Shown here piece after piece: positions 29,523 through 38,338 of a stretch of 64,000 nucleotides of DNA. Origin of the DNA: an uncultured Aquimarina sp. (lineage in GTDB: Bacteria; Bacteroidota; Bacteroidia; Flavobacteriales; Flavobacteriaceae); NCBI GenBank assembly GCA_947498785.1, contig CANMLS010000006.1, forward strand, positions 124,001 through 188,000, written 5' to 3'. Numbering within the stretch: position 1 is the first letter of the stretch; the number at the start of each line of letters is the position of its first letter. The position numbers were made by a program, and so were the translations under genes. The notes beneath the pieces were generated by a model. The model did no database searches and was not told where the DNA came from. It was given only the letters and a program-made list of their open reading frames with translations.

Positions 29523-30497
29523 TAAAAAATTAGAGGTGGGTATTTAAATACATATCTTTAAGGTTAATAAATATGTGTTTTTATGGATGTTTTTAAAGGT
29601 CAAAATCTTCTAGAGTTCTCTGATCGATTCAAAAGTGATAAGGATTGTAAGGAATATCTAGCTTCAATTAAGTCAAAAAGTAGCTTTATATGTACTAGAT
29701 GTAATCATACTGCATATCAAAAGCGCAAAGATTTTGCTAGACATTGTAATGTATGTAATCATATTGAATCTGCTACTGCCAATACGCTATTTCATAAGGT
29801 GAAATTTGGGATTAGAAAAGCTTTTTTTATCTGTTTTGAAATGGCTACATCTACTAAAAGTTTATCAGCAAGTTATATGGCTGTTCGTTATGGTATCACT
29901 GAAAAAACGGCTCGACTTTTTATGCATAAGGTTAGAGAAGCAATGTCTTCAAGTGGTAATAATCCTATGGATGGTAATGTCCACGTGGACGAATTTGTTC
30001 TTGGAGGGAAGGATGAAGGTAAAACAGGAAGGAGCTATGACACTAAGAAAAAGAAAGCTATAACAGCTGTACAACTTACTGAAGATGGAAAAGTCAAGAG
30101 AATGTATGCTATGAAAATTGAGGATTTCTCTGCACAATCTTTACAATACATATTTGTAAATCACATAAGTAGAGATGCTAAAGTGACAACTGATAAGTGG
30201 AGAGGATATAGACCTATAGCTAAAGCCTATGATATTACTCAAATAGAAAGTAACAAAGGTCTCAACTTTAAAGCACTTCACACAATGATACATCAAGTCA
30301 AATCCTGGATAAGAACAACATATTCTTGGGTCAGTGATGATAATCTAAACAGATATTTTAATGAATTCTGTTTTAGAATAAATAGATCACAAAGCAAAGC
30401 AACTATATTCAATAATCTAATAACAAAAATGGTCATAGCTGATAAAATAAATCAAGCAGAATTGATATGTAATTAACTACTGACCTCTATAAAAAAT
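29523..30497. mobile_element. IS1595-type insertion sequence with 8-bp target duplication
   Basis: A complete 959-bp element, 29531-30489. The ends are imperfect inverted repeats of 26 bp with 22 matches: TAGAGGTGGGTATTTAA at the left (continuing into TACATATC) and the complement of TAGAGGTCAGTAGTTAA at the right. Directly outside, TAAAAAAT is present at both 29523-29530 and 30490-30497, an exact 8-bp direct repeat, the length made by IS1595-family elements. One intact transposase gene fills it. The exact duplication suggests a recent insertion. Confidence 0.92.
29583..30476 (+). CDS. IS1595-family (ISXO2-like) transposase
   Basis: A 297-residue transposase. The N-terminal zinc ribbon has the four cysteines in CTRCNH and CNVCNH. 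A helix-turn-helix-like region follows (SLSASYMAVRYGITEKTARL). The ISXO2-like DDE domain begins at VHVDEFVLGG (first Asp), with the second acidic site near VTTDKWRGYRPI and the C-terminal pattern NRYFNEFCFRINR. The length is normal. The stop lies inside the right terminal repeat, common in compact insertion sequences. Confidence 0.95.
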   Translation: MDVFKGQNLLEFSDRFKSDKDCKEYLASIKSKSSFICTRCNHTAYQKRKDFARHCNVCNHIESATANTLFHKVKFGIRKAFFICFEMATSTKSLSASYMAVRYGITEKTARLFMHKVREAMSSSGNNPMDGNVHVDEFVLGGKDEGKTGRSYDTKKKKAITAVQLTEDGKVKRMYAMKIEDFSAQSLQYIFVNHISRDAKVTTDKWRGYRPIAKAYDITQIESNKGLNFKALHTMIHQVKSWIRTTYSWVSDDNLNRYFNEFCFRINRSQSKATIFNNLITKMVIADKINQAELICN

Positions 30498-31070
30498 AAT
30501 AGAATTTGAGTTAAAAGTCGCGTAAATAAGAATCTCACCATTAAACTTCTCACAGAAACGTAATTGATAGCCTCTCATCATACACTCTTTCAAAACCAGA
30601 ACTTTGTAGATATTGAAGAAGCCATCTTAGATTAAGCAAATCATCCCACAAAAAATTATAATAATTAATCTAAATTGGTTTTACCAACTCATAATGAAAG
30701 AAAAATTATCAAATTGAATGACTTTCCAAAATGATATGGAGAAAAATCATATTTCGGTACCTTCAGCAGAACTAGAGAGATTCGGTTTTTCTATCAAAAC
30801 TCAATATTCTCTATATAATCTCCCATTACTAGAAGTGGTATGATTTTTTATATCGAAATTCACATTAATTATAAATTTTTTTGATCACCACATAATTCTT
30901 ACCATAATTATTATTCTAATATCCCAAGTCATTCACTCGGCAAACAATGGCATCTATTGATTTCCGCAATAGATTTAAAATTCACTCATATTACTACATA
31001 AGAATCACAATAATTCAAGTTTACAAATTAATAGGGGTAACAAAACAATTGCGATCGACATAAACAAAGT
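30498..31070. other. Intergenic region between the IS and the AraC gene
   Basis: No gene is called. On the minus strand near 30510-30650, two adjacent frames give protein-like fragments (WLLQYLQSSGFERVYDERLS and MMRGYQLRFCEKFNGEILIY). They might be a frameshifted remnant, but I could not identify a family. Confidence 0.35.
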
Positions 31071-31859
31071 ATGAACGTAAAAAACCAAGATTCCTCCTTT
31101 ATTAAAAAAACAGGAAGTGAAAAATTAGAAGTATTATCAATAAAAGGACAATCATTGTCTTTTCCTAAACATTTTCATGAGTCATATTGTATTACGCTTG
31201 TACTTCAAGGGATACAATGCACAAAACTAGGGAGTAATACTATATTTACATCTCCAAATAATTTATCTATAATTAATCCTTATGAGGTGCATTCGAGTTC
31301 TTTTTTGCATCCGAATGCACATTTCTATACCATATACATAAGTCCTAAAACAATAGAATCTTACTCAAATAACTTGATACAATTTCAAAATGACCCAATA
31401 TATGATATTGATCTAAACTCAACATTCATTGATATTATAAAGAAAATAAAAGTTAATGATGTAATCTCTACATCAAAAGTTTTAAATTACTTTATTGAAA
31501 ATCTAATTAAATATAAAAAAACCATTAATACTAGTCCGACATTTACCATACCATGGCAAAATGCCTCGGATTTTATAAACAACAATCTAGAAAGTTCTAT
31601 AAAAGTATCAGATCTCGCGACAATAGCAGGTATTAATAAATATAATTTTGCAAAACAATTTAAAAACACATCTGGCATGTCCCCTATGCACTACATCTTA
31701 ATGAAACGAGTTTTTGAAGCTAAGAAGAAAATTAAACCATCGACAAACCTTTCTCAACTCGCTTACGAGTATAATTTTGTAGACATGTCTCATTTCTCCA
31801 GGCATTTTAAACGCTTTGTCGGGCTTTCTCCTAAACAATACCAAAAAGTATTATTCTAA
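31071..31859 (+). CDS. AraC-family transcriptional regulator
   Basis: A 262-residue regulator. The N-terminal half is an AraC-type cupin ligand or sensing domain (FPKHFHESYCITLVLQG, then SIINPYEVHSSSF). The C-terminal 100 residues are the two-helix-turn-helix AraC DNA-binding domain (KVSDLATIAGINKYNFAKQF, then LSQLAYEYNFVDMSHFSRHF). It lies 82 bases upstream of the graspetide precursor on the same strand and probably activates that cluster. The ligand is unknown, and control of the cluster is inference from position. Confidence 0.9.
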   Translation: MNVKNQDSSFIKKTGSEKLEVLSIKGQSLSFPKHFHESYCITLVLQGIQCTKLGSNTIFTSPNNLSIINPYEVHSSSFLHPNAHFYTIYISPKTIESYSNNLIQFQNDPIYDIDLNSTFIDIIKKIKVNDVISTSKVLNYFIENLIKYKKTINTSPTFTIPWQNASDFINNNLESSIKVSDLATIAGINKYNFAKQFKNTSGMSPMHYILMKRVFEAKKKIKPSTNLSQLAYEYNFVDMSHFSRHFKRFVGLSPKQYQKVLF

Positions 31860-31941
31860 CATTACCAAGATTGTACAAGTATTTATTGTTTTTTATAGTT
31901 TTCTTTAAAGACAATTAGTATTAATTTAAATCATATATAAC

Positions 31942-32091
31942 ATGAAAAAACAAAAATCTATTGACTTATTACTAAACAGTCTGGAAAATCAAAAGGAAGC
32001 TGTCAAAATTGATGAAAACGGTAAAACAATCCAATACTGGTGTGGAACTGGTGGCGGATATGCTGGTGATGAACTTGGAGCTCACCCTTAA
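31942..32091 (+). CDS. Graspetide (grasp-with-spasm) precursor peptide
   Basis: A 49-residue peptide too short for usual gene finding. The leader MKKQKSIDLLLNSLENQKE is helical. The C-terminal part is GKTIQYWCGTGGGYAGDELG followed by AHP. Reasons to call it a precursor: its small size; its position 76 bases before an ATP-grasp ligase, a SPASM protein and a C39 exporter; a leader/core division; and acidic acceptors (Asp43, Glu44) with possible donors (Lys28, Thr29, Thr36) that an ATP-grasp ligase could join as esters or an amide. GGG at 37-39 may be the C39 cleavage region. The single Cys34 and the actual crosslinks are open questions. Confidence 0.8.
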   Translation: MKKQKSIDLLLNSLENQKEAVKIDENGKTIQYWCGTGGGYAGDELGAHP

Positions 32092-32167
32092 AACATTGAA
32101 AACCATTAATTAATCTTAAAACTTATAAGGCTACTATATCAAATAGTAGCTTTTAAACTTTTAACCC

Positions 32168-33205
32168 ATGCACTTAATTTTTTCTGAGTATATTGATTTT
32201 TCTTCAAATAGAGTTATCGATTGGTTAATATATTACGATCAAAAATATCAAAAATACATAGGACAACCAAAAACTGGAGATCATTTTAGATTTGATAACA
32301 AGATCATCACAGCTTGTTTTGGAGGTACTGATGATGAAGAATCATTTATGATTAAAGATAACAACCAAGAAATCGATTTTGAATCAGTATGGTTTAGAAG
32401 ACCTGTTCATAATACCAATTCATTTTTGTTTGATATTGAACACAACTACAAAGGAAGCTATCCAAAAGGTTTATTAGTTGATACTATACATAAAAGAGAG
32501 AAGGTGTTATGGGATTTTCTTGGGTATAAACTGAAAGAAAAACATCATCAAGGTTCATTTGAAGTAGTAGAATTGAATAAACCTATTATTTTAAAAAAAG
32601 CCCAAAGTCTTGGACTAACTATACCCAAAACATTAATTACAAATTCAAGGCAAGATCTTGAAATTTTCTTTAAAAATTGTAATAATAAGATAATTACAAA
32701 ATCTCTTGGTTCTGTAATTCCTGGTTATGAACAAAAACCACAAGACATGAATTATCTTTCATTTTATCAATTAACAAAATTAATAGACAATCTAGAAAAT
32801 ACTCCCAAATTATTTGCTCCATCTTTATTTCAAGAGTACGTAGATAAAGAATATGAAATAAGAACAATTTTTCTTAAAGGAAAGCTATATTCGGCTTCTA
32901 TCTTTAGTCAACTTAACGAACATACTAAAGTGGATATGCGTAATAGATCCGCAAATCATCCTACTCGATATATTCCGTATCAATTAGATAAAAAAATCGA
33001 AATCAGTTTAATCAAATTGATGAAAAAACTAAATCTCGACTACGGAGCTATAGATATTGTAAAAGGTATAGATGGAAGGTATTATTTTTTAGAGATTAAT
33101 CCTGTTGGACAATATGGTGATGTATCTTTACAATGTAACTATTATCTCAACAAAATAATAGCAGAAGATTTAATTAAGAATTTTAATGATGATAGATCAA
33201 TCTAA
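32168..33205 (+). CDS. gwsG: Grasp-with-spasm ATP-grasp peptide maturase
   Basis: A 345-residue ATP-grasp ligase of the type that makes omega-ester or omega-amide crosslinks in graspetides (microviridin-like). The N-terminal preATP-grasp domain includes VWFRRP, seen in MvdD/MvdC-like enzymes. The ATP-binding region includes IITKSLGSVIPG and FQEYVDKEYEIRTIFLKGKL. The Mg-binding end is DYGAIDIV followed by YYFLEINPVGQYG. It follows the precursor gene and overlaps the next small gene by 20 bases. The expected substrate is the 49-residue peptide. Confidence 0.92.
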   Translation: MHLIFSEYIDFSSNRVIDWLIYYDQKYQKYIGQPKTGDHFRFDNKIITACFGGTDDEESFMIKDNNQEIDFESVWFRRPVHNTNSFLFDIEHNYKGSYPKGLLVDTIHKREKVLWDFLGYKLKEKHHQGSFEVVELNKPIILKKAQSLGLTIPKTLITNSRQDLEIFFKNCNNKIITKSLGSVIPGYEQKPQDMNYLSFYQLTKLIDNLENTPKLFAPSLFQEYVDKEYEIRTIFLKGKLYSASIFSQLNEHTKVDMRNRSANHPTRYIPYQLDKKIEISLIKLMKKLNLDYGAIDIVKGIDGRYYFLEINPVGQYGDVSLQCNYYLNKIIAEDLIKNFNDDRSI

Positions 33206-33392
33206 AAAATACAAGGACCTTATTGACATACCCGAAAGTGAATCTGTTCCTTTTGACATACATTATATTTGTATAACCGAAAAAAAAAGTAGTAATCAAG
33301 ATGTAAAATTTGCATACATGAAAAAATATAAATCCCTTGGAGTAATTTCAGATTTTTACAAAAAAAATTCTAATATTATTGACACAAATTAA
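33186..33392 (+). CDS. Small orphan protein of the graspetide cluster
   Basis: A 68-residue protein that I cannot assign to a family. It begins MMIDQSKKYKDLIDIPESES and continues with a short hydrophobic strand (FDIHYICITEKK) and a basic helical part. It overlaps the ATP-grasp gene by 20 bases and the SPASM gene by one base (TAATG), so it is translationally embedded in the operon and very probably made. It might be a leader-binding or adaptor protein, or a second peptide substrate. It has one Cys and no double-glycine motif. Confidence 0.65.
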   Translation: MMIDQSKKYKDLIDIPESESVPFDIHYICITEKKSSNQDVKFAYMKKYKSLGVISDFYKKNSNIIDTN

Positions 33393-34396
33393 TGGATACA
33401 AATTTTCTACTATTCCCTTCCTGTATCAGTGTAGGGGGGTATTCTAATAGTCTTATAATGGATCTTGATAACGGAACTTTTATTGAAATTCCTAATCTAC
33501 TCCAAGAAATACTTTCTATTGACCTTAAACAAAACACTATAGAGGAAATTAAATCTATATTTGATAACAAATATAATGAAGGTATTGACAGTTATTTTCA
33601 GTTTTTGGTCGATAACGAATATGGTTTTTTTACACAAAAAACTACTTCTTTTAAAAATCCACAGAAGGTTTTTTATTCTCCATATAAAGTTATTTCATCA
33701 GTTTTGTCATTTGACAGGACAAGTATTTACAGTCTACCCGAAGTACTAAAACAATTGGAAAACCTCTCTTGTCAACTAATTCAAATACGATTATTTGACT
33801 TTATTGATCTACAATTATTAGAAAAGTATCTTCGTACAATAAAAGAAAGTAGCATAAGGAAAGTAGAAGTACTAATTCCTATGAATTATAAGTTGACCGA
33901 AAAGGAGCTTGTTAAGTTCGCCAATAATTTCCCTAGAACAAGTCTAATTATTTATGGCTGTGACACAAAAAAGAGGTTAAAAACCTCAGAAAATCCCAAA
34001 AAAGAAATTATATACACAACTAACAAACTGACTAAAGATTCAAAAGAAATTTATTCTATCAAATCATTTATTATAAATCATCAAATGTATTATGAAGCTC
34101 TACAATATAATACGGGATTACACAGGAAGGTTTGCATAGATACTAATGGAAATGTCAAAAACTATTTATCACACCATAAATCCTATGGCAATATATCAAA
34201 AGATAGTATTGTAGATATCATCTCAAAAAAGAGTTTTCAGACAAAATATTACATTCATAATGACATGATTGAGAAATGCAAAGATTGTCAATTTAGATAT
34301 ATGTGTTTAAGTAATTCTGATATAAAATTTGAGAAAAATAAGTATTACAAAATTGACACTTGTAACTTTGATCCTTATAACAATAGTTGGAATTAA
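33392..34396 (+). CDS. gwsS: Grasp-with-spasm SPASM-domain protein
   Basis: A 334-residue protein matching the SPASM partner of ATP-grasp maturases. The C-terminal SPASM-like region has CIDTNGN, then CKDCQFRYMC (CxxCxxxxxC), and a final TCNFDPY, suitable for auxiliary Fe-S clusters. The N-terminal two thirds look like a radical-SAM barrel (YSPYKVISSVLSFD, then LSCQLIQIRLFDF). The CxxxCxxC motif that binds the catalytic cluster is absent, so it is probably a non-radical-SAM leader-binding or scaffolding protein. It overlaps the upstream small gene by one base, and its stop lies 12 bases before the exporter gene. Confidence 0.85.
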   Translation: MDTNFLLFPSCISVGGYSNSLIMDLDNGTFIEIPNLLQEILSIDLKQNTIEEIKSIFDNKYNEGIDSYFQFLVDNEYGFFTQKTTSFKNPQKVFYSPYKVISSVLSFDRTSIYSLPEVLKQLENLSCQLIQIRLFDFIDLQLLEKYLRTIKESSIRKVEVLIPMNYKLTEKELVKFANNFPRTSLIIYGCDTKKRLKTSENPKKEIIYTTNKLTKDSKEIYSIKSFIINHQMYYEALQYNTGLHRKVCIDTNGNVKNYLSHHKSYGNISKDSIVDIISKKSFQTKYYIHNDMIEKCKDCQFRYMCLSNSDIKFEKNKYYKIDTCNFDPYNNSWN

Positions 34397-34407
34397 GTTG
34401 TTGTTTT

Positions 34408-36600
34408 ATGAGAAAAAAGTTCAAACATTATAAACAACCCAACATCATGGATTGTGGGGCAACTTGTTTAAGAATGATTGCAAAGTTTTATAACGTTCAT
34501 ATTTCTCTTGACCGATTAAATAGAATTGTTGAAACTACTAGAGAAGGAATCAACTTTGAGATGCTTAGCAACGCAGCCGACAAAATTGGCTTTAGAACAA
34601 TTGGATTAAAAATAGATACTTTAACACTATTCAACGATGCTCCTCTCCCTTGTGTTGTTACTTGGAATCATAATCATTTTGTGGTAGTTTATAAAATTAA
34701 AAAAGATAAAGTATATATTGCTGATCCCGCTTTAGACCTCCTAACTTATAGCAAAAAACAATTTATTCAAAACTGGATTGGGTATTCTGCAGATGAGACC
34801 ACAAAAGACGGATTAGTAATGCTATTCGAACCAACTCCAAAGTTATTGGAAAACAATTATAATGAGCCCGAAAAACAAGATTTTAAACATATTTTCAAAT
34901 ATCTATTCATACATAAAAAATTTCTGGTACAATTAGCCATTGGTGTTATAGCAGGAAGCATTCTTAATCTTATATTTCCTTTTTTAACTCAAAGCATTGT
35001 AGATATTGGAATTAAGAATATGGATTTAAATTATATTTATCTTATATTATTAGCTCAAATATTTATTTTCCTAGGAAAAATAAGCGTCGATATTCTACGA
35101 GGGTGGATTTTACTTCATCTGAGTACAAGAATTAACATTTCTCTTGTTTCAGATTTTTTCGTCAAACTTATGAATCTTCCAATTTCATATTTCGACACAA
35201 AGGTAACAGGTGATATTCTTGAACGTGTAGGAGACCATAAAAGAATCGAAAATCTACTTACAAATTCTCCTTTATCAATCTTTTTAGCTTTTATCAATAT
35301 TATAATTTTCGGAATTGTTCTTGCTCTCTATAGCTTTAAAATATTCACAATATATACAATAGGAAGCGTCCTTTATTTTATTTGGATATTTATCTTTATT
35401 AAAAAAAGAAGAATAATTGACATGCATCAATTTCGATTAATCGGTGAAGAAAAGACAAAAATTATTGAGCTTATAAATGGAATGCAAGAAATTAAACTTT
35501 TAAATGCAGAAAAAGAAAAAAGATGGAGTTGGGAATTCATAAAAGCTAGATCATTTAGATTAGAAATCAAAAAACTTTCTCTAGAACAACTTTTAAACAT
35601 TGGATCATTAATTATTAATGAACTTAAAAATATTATTATAATTTACATAGCATCAAAATTGGCTATTCAAGGTGATATTACTTTAGGAATGATGTTATCC
35701 ATAATGTATATTATAGGTCAATTAAATGGCCCATTAAACGAAATTCTTAAAATAAGCTATTCTGTTCAGGATGCAAAAATAAGCATTGAACGACTAAATG
35801 AAATTCACAAATTAAATAGCGAATATGATGAGAATAAATCAACGTGTGAGTTATTTGATATAAGTCAAGATATCCATATTAAGAACCTATCTTTTAATTA
35901 TCCTGGAAGAACAACAAATGTCCTTAAAAACATTAATTTAATAATACCTTCAAACAAAACGACCGCAATAGTAGGAGCTAGTGGAAGTGGTAAAACTACA
36001 CTTATAAAATTGTTGTTGAAATTTTATATTCCAAAAAATGGACTAATTAGCTTAGACAGTATAAATTTGAAGAATATTTCGCAAAAATCATGGAGAAATC
36101 AACTTAGCATTGTTATGCAAGATGGTTACATTTTTAATGATACCATTGCTAGAAATATCGCCCTAGGAAAAGGTGACATTGATAAAAAAAAATTATCCCA
36201 AGCAGTTGATGTAGCTAATATTAAAGAGTTCATAGAAAGATTACCACAAACTTATAACACTCCCATTGGAGATGATGGTGTTGGTATCAGTGGTGGAGAA
36301 AAACAAAGAATACTTATTGCAAGAGCAGTTTATAAAAATCCTTCACTAATGTTTTTTGATGAAGCTACAAGCGCTTTAGATGCAAACAACGAAAAAAAAA
36401 TCACGGAAAATCTTAACTTCTTTTTTAAGAATAAAACTGTTGTCATCATTGCACATAGGTTAAGCACCGTAAAAAATGCTGATCAAATTGTTGTTTTAGA
36501 AAAAGGAGAAGTTGTAGAAACAGGAAATCATAATAATTTAAGTAAAGCAAGGGGGAAATATTATCACTTAGTAAAAAATCAACTCGAATTAGGGGTATAA
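34408..36600 (+). CDS. C39 peptidase-containing ABC exporter
   Basis: A 730-residue bacteriocin-type exporter that cleaves leaders and secretes the peptide. The N-terminal C39 peptidase has catalytic Cys16 (NIMDCGATC), His90 (WNHNHFVVVYK) and Asp106 (IADPA). The transmembrane domain spans about residues 155-440. The nucleotide-binding domain has Walker A GASGSGKTT (Lys529), signature ISGGEKQR, Walker B SLMFFDEATSALD and switch His in IIAHRLSTV. ATG 34408 is chosen; the upstream TTG lies inside the previous gene. No HlyD-type adaptor is encoded nearby. It ends the graspetide operon before a terminator. Confidence 0.95.
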   Translation: MRKKFKHYKQPNIMDCGATCLRMIAKFYNVHISLDRLNRIVETTREGINFEMLSNAADKIGFRTIGLKIDTLTLFNDAPLPCVVTWNHNHFVVVYKIKKDKVYIADPALDLLTYSKKQFIQNWIGYSADETTKDGLVMLFEPTPKLLENNYNEPEKQDFKHIFKYLFIHKKFLVQLAIGVIAGSILNLIFPFLTQSIVDIGIKNMDLNYIYLILLAQIFIFLGKISVDILRGWILLHLSTRINISLVSDFFVKLMNLPISYFDTKVTGDILERVGDHKRIENLLTNSPLSIFLAFINIIIFGIVLALYSFKIFTIYTIGSVLYFIWIFIFIKKRRIIDMHQFRLIGEEKTKIIELINGMQEIKLLNAEKEKRWSWEFIKARSFRLEIKKLSLEQLLNIGSLIINELKNIIIIYIASKLAIQGDITLGMMLSIMYIIGQLNGPLNEILKISYSVQDAKISIERLNEIHKLNSEYDENKSTCELFDISQDIHIKNLSFNYPGRTTNVLKNINLIIPSNKTTAIVGASGSGKTTLIKLLLKFYIPKNGLISLDSINLKNISQKSWRNQLSIVMQDGYIFNDTIARNIALGKGDIDKKKLSQAVDVANIKEFIERLPQTYNTPIGDDGVGISGGEKQRILIARAVYKNPSLMFFDEATSALDANNEKKITENLNFFFKNKTVVIIAHRLSTVKNADQIVVLEKGEVVETGNHNNLSKARGKYYHLVKNQLELGV

Positions 36601-36630
36601 AATAACACAACAGTCAAATCACTTTTTTAA

Positions 36631-36653
36631 AAAGGGGGAAATACCCCCTTTTT
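36631..36653 (+). terminator. Terminator of the graspetide operon
   Basis: AAAAAGGGGG, loop AAATA, then CCCCCTTTTT form a 10-bp stem that is its own T-run. It lies about 30 bases after the exporter stop and could work in both directions. Confidence 0.85.
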
Positions 36654-36976
36654 ATCAATCAGAATTAATCCCCTGGCACACAAGACCTCCATTGACAAGG
36701 CTTACTATCAGAGATTTGCATTCATCTGATTATAACAAAAGCCTGTTTTATTTTTTTAAAACTACAGAATAATAGTATTTTTATTCAAAAGGAACACCTC
36801 TTCTTATATTGGAAAATTATTAATCCTACCAATAAAAGTATCAGGAAATTTTTACCATTATTCTAGAGAGGTTCCAAAACAAAAATTGTGACATACCCCA
36901 ACTATTAAAACTTTAAATTAAATGACAATATTCAAAAATCTAACAAATCACGTAAACATCTTAAAAACATCTAAAA
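36654..36976. other. Intergenic region after the graspetide operon
   Basis: No standard gene. On the minus strand, 36721 down to 36665 encodes an 18-residue frame, MQISDSKPCQWRSCVPGD, with a stop just before the terminator above. It has two cysteines and could be the 3' remnant of a second peptide precursor; no leader is seen upstream. Confidence 0.35.
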
Positions 36977-37675
36977 ATGGACAGAAAAACTAATTCAATC
37001 GGATACCTTCCTGTAATTATTATCACAGCGATCATTACGGCAATCATCATGTATATTATATTATGCAAATTGAAACCAGACCCACCAATAGTTGATACTC
37101 CAGAAGAAATTATTTCTCTAGAAGATGCCAAAGAACTCTATACCAGTTATACAAAAAATCGTGCCTGTATAATTAAAGCCTATGAAGCTAAGGACAGCAC
37201 CGTAACAGCTCTTTGTTCATCAGAAAGAAAACCTGATCCAAATTTTGTTCCTTCCAGAGCTTTTGATCTGGACAAAAAATTTCTGGAACAATATATTGCA
37301 TATGTTAATCAGGTTACTCCTGATACTGTTGATATTACAGGGTATCGCTTATATCTGGGTAATTATCCTGATAAAGAAAAATTTGAAGATGGTAAACCAA
37401 TACCGGACCCTAGAAGAAATACTTTTTTTATTGCACCAACAACCTTACTTGAAAATGAAACCCGGGGATTTACTTTTGTTGACAGAAACAATGATGGGAT
37501 AAATGAAATCCTTTTCTTGGAGAATGAATTTGAGTATAGAACATCAACACCAAATCAAAGTCCTTCTAAAGTAAAAATTAATACTGCAAGTTTCTTTTCA
37601 TTCTCAAGTCAATCTGGTGGAGGGCAAAGTACAATTGCAAATGAAGTAGGAGGATACCCACCTAACATTCAGTAG
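36977..37675 (+). CDS. Uncharacterised single-span membrane protein
   Basis: A 232-residue protein with an N-terminal membrane anchor (VIIITAIITAIIMYIIL) and an extracytoplasmic domain that I do not recognise. DRNNDGINEI is a dockerin/EF-hand-like Asp/Asn loop that might bind calcium. The C-terminus is Ser/Gly-rich and flexible. It lies 15 bases before a multi-span membrane gene and the sensor kinase, so it may belong to that signalling unit. Confidence 0.65.
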   Translation: MDRKTNSIGYLPVIIITAIITAIIMYIILCKLKPDPPIVDTPEEIISLEDAKELYTSYTKNRACIIKAYEAKDSTVTALCSSERKPDPNFVPSRAFDLDKKFLEQYIAYVNQVTPDTVDITGYRLYLGNYPDKEKFEDGKPIPDPRRNTFFIAPTTLLENETRGFTFVDRNNDGINEILFLENEFEYRTSTPNQSPSKVKINTASFFSFSSQSGGGQSTIANEVGGYPPNIQ

Positions 37676-37690
37676 TAACCTATAAAAATA

Positions 37691-38338
37691 ATGGCCTATT
37701 TATCTCATCTAAGAACATTTATTATAATATTCCAATTTCTTATTGCGATAATTGGTTCTATATATTTCTACAAATACAAAAAAACTTTTTTAAAATATTT
37801 TTTAATAGTACTTTGGTATGTTGCCATTAATGATTTACTAGGTTTTTTTTTAAGAAATAACGATTATAAAGTTGAAATCTTATATAACATATATTATTTG
37901 GTTGTTTTTAACTATTTAATGTTTTTGTTTAGAAACTATGTAACCAGGAAAAGTCATAAGAAATTGATATCGTCCTTCATATGTATTTATACTCTATCTT
38001 TTCTCATCAATGGTTTTTTTGAGAATTACATAATTCAATTCTCAAGAGCTCCTTATATAATTGGAGCTAGTTTCTTAGTAATCAGTATAATAATTTATTA
38101 TATTGACATTTTAAACTCAGAAAAAGTATTATATGTTAACAAAAATTTACTTTTTTGGATTAGTACTGGAGTCATAATCTATTATTGCGGAAATATTCCC
38201 TATAAAATTGTACGAAGCTATGCCAATCAATTGCGAGATGTTCCGGTTGAGTTTTTAGTTCTTTGTATTTTAACTATTGTTATGAATCTTTGTTTTATCA
38301 TTGGCTTTGTATGGAGCGACAGCAAGCAGCAATACTAA
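37691..38338 (+). CDS. Multi-span membrane protein of the kinase unit
   Basis: A 215-residue protein with about seven predicted membrane segments along its whole length (for example IIIFQFLIAIIGSIYFY and LVISIIIYYIDIL) and no large soluble domain. Its last 28 bases overlap the start of the histidine kinase gene, so translation is coupled. It is likely the membrane sensor or partner of that kinase. I cannot name a family. Confidence 0.65.
   Translation: MAYLSHLRTFIIIFQFLIAIIGSIYFYKYKKTFLKYFLIVLWYVAINDLLGFFLRNNDYKVEILYNIYYLVVFNYLMFLFRNYVTRKSHKKLISSFICIYTLSFLINGFFENYIIQFSRAPYIIGASFLVISIIIYYIDILNSEKVLYVNKNLLFWISTGVIIYYCGNIPYKIVRSYANQLRDVPVEFLVLCILTIVMNLCFIIGFVWSDSKQQY

Noticed and set aside
36977-37675. 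HlyD-type adaptor for the C39 exporter
   Set aside because: Although it has an N-terminal span, it lacks the long coiled-coil and lipoyl-like domains of HlyD proteins.
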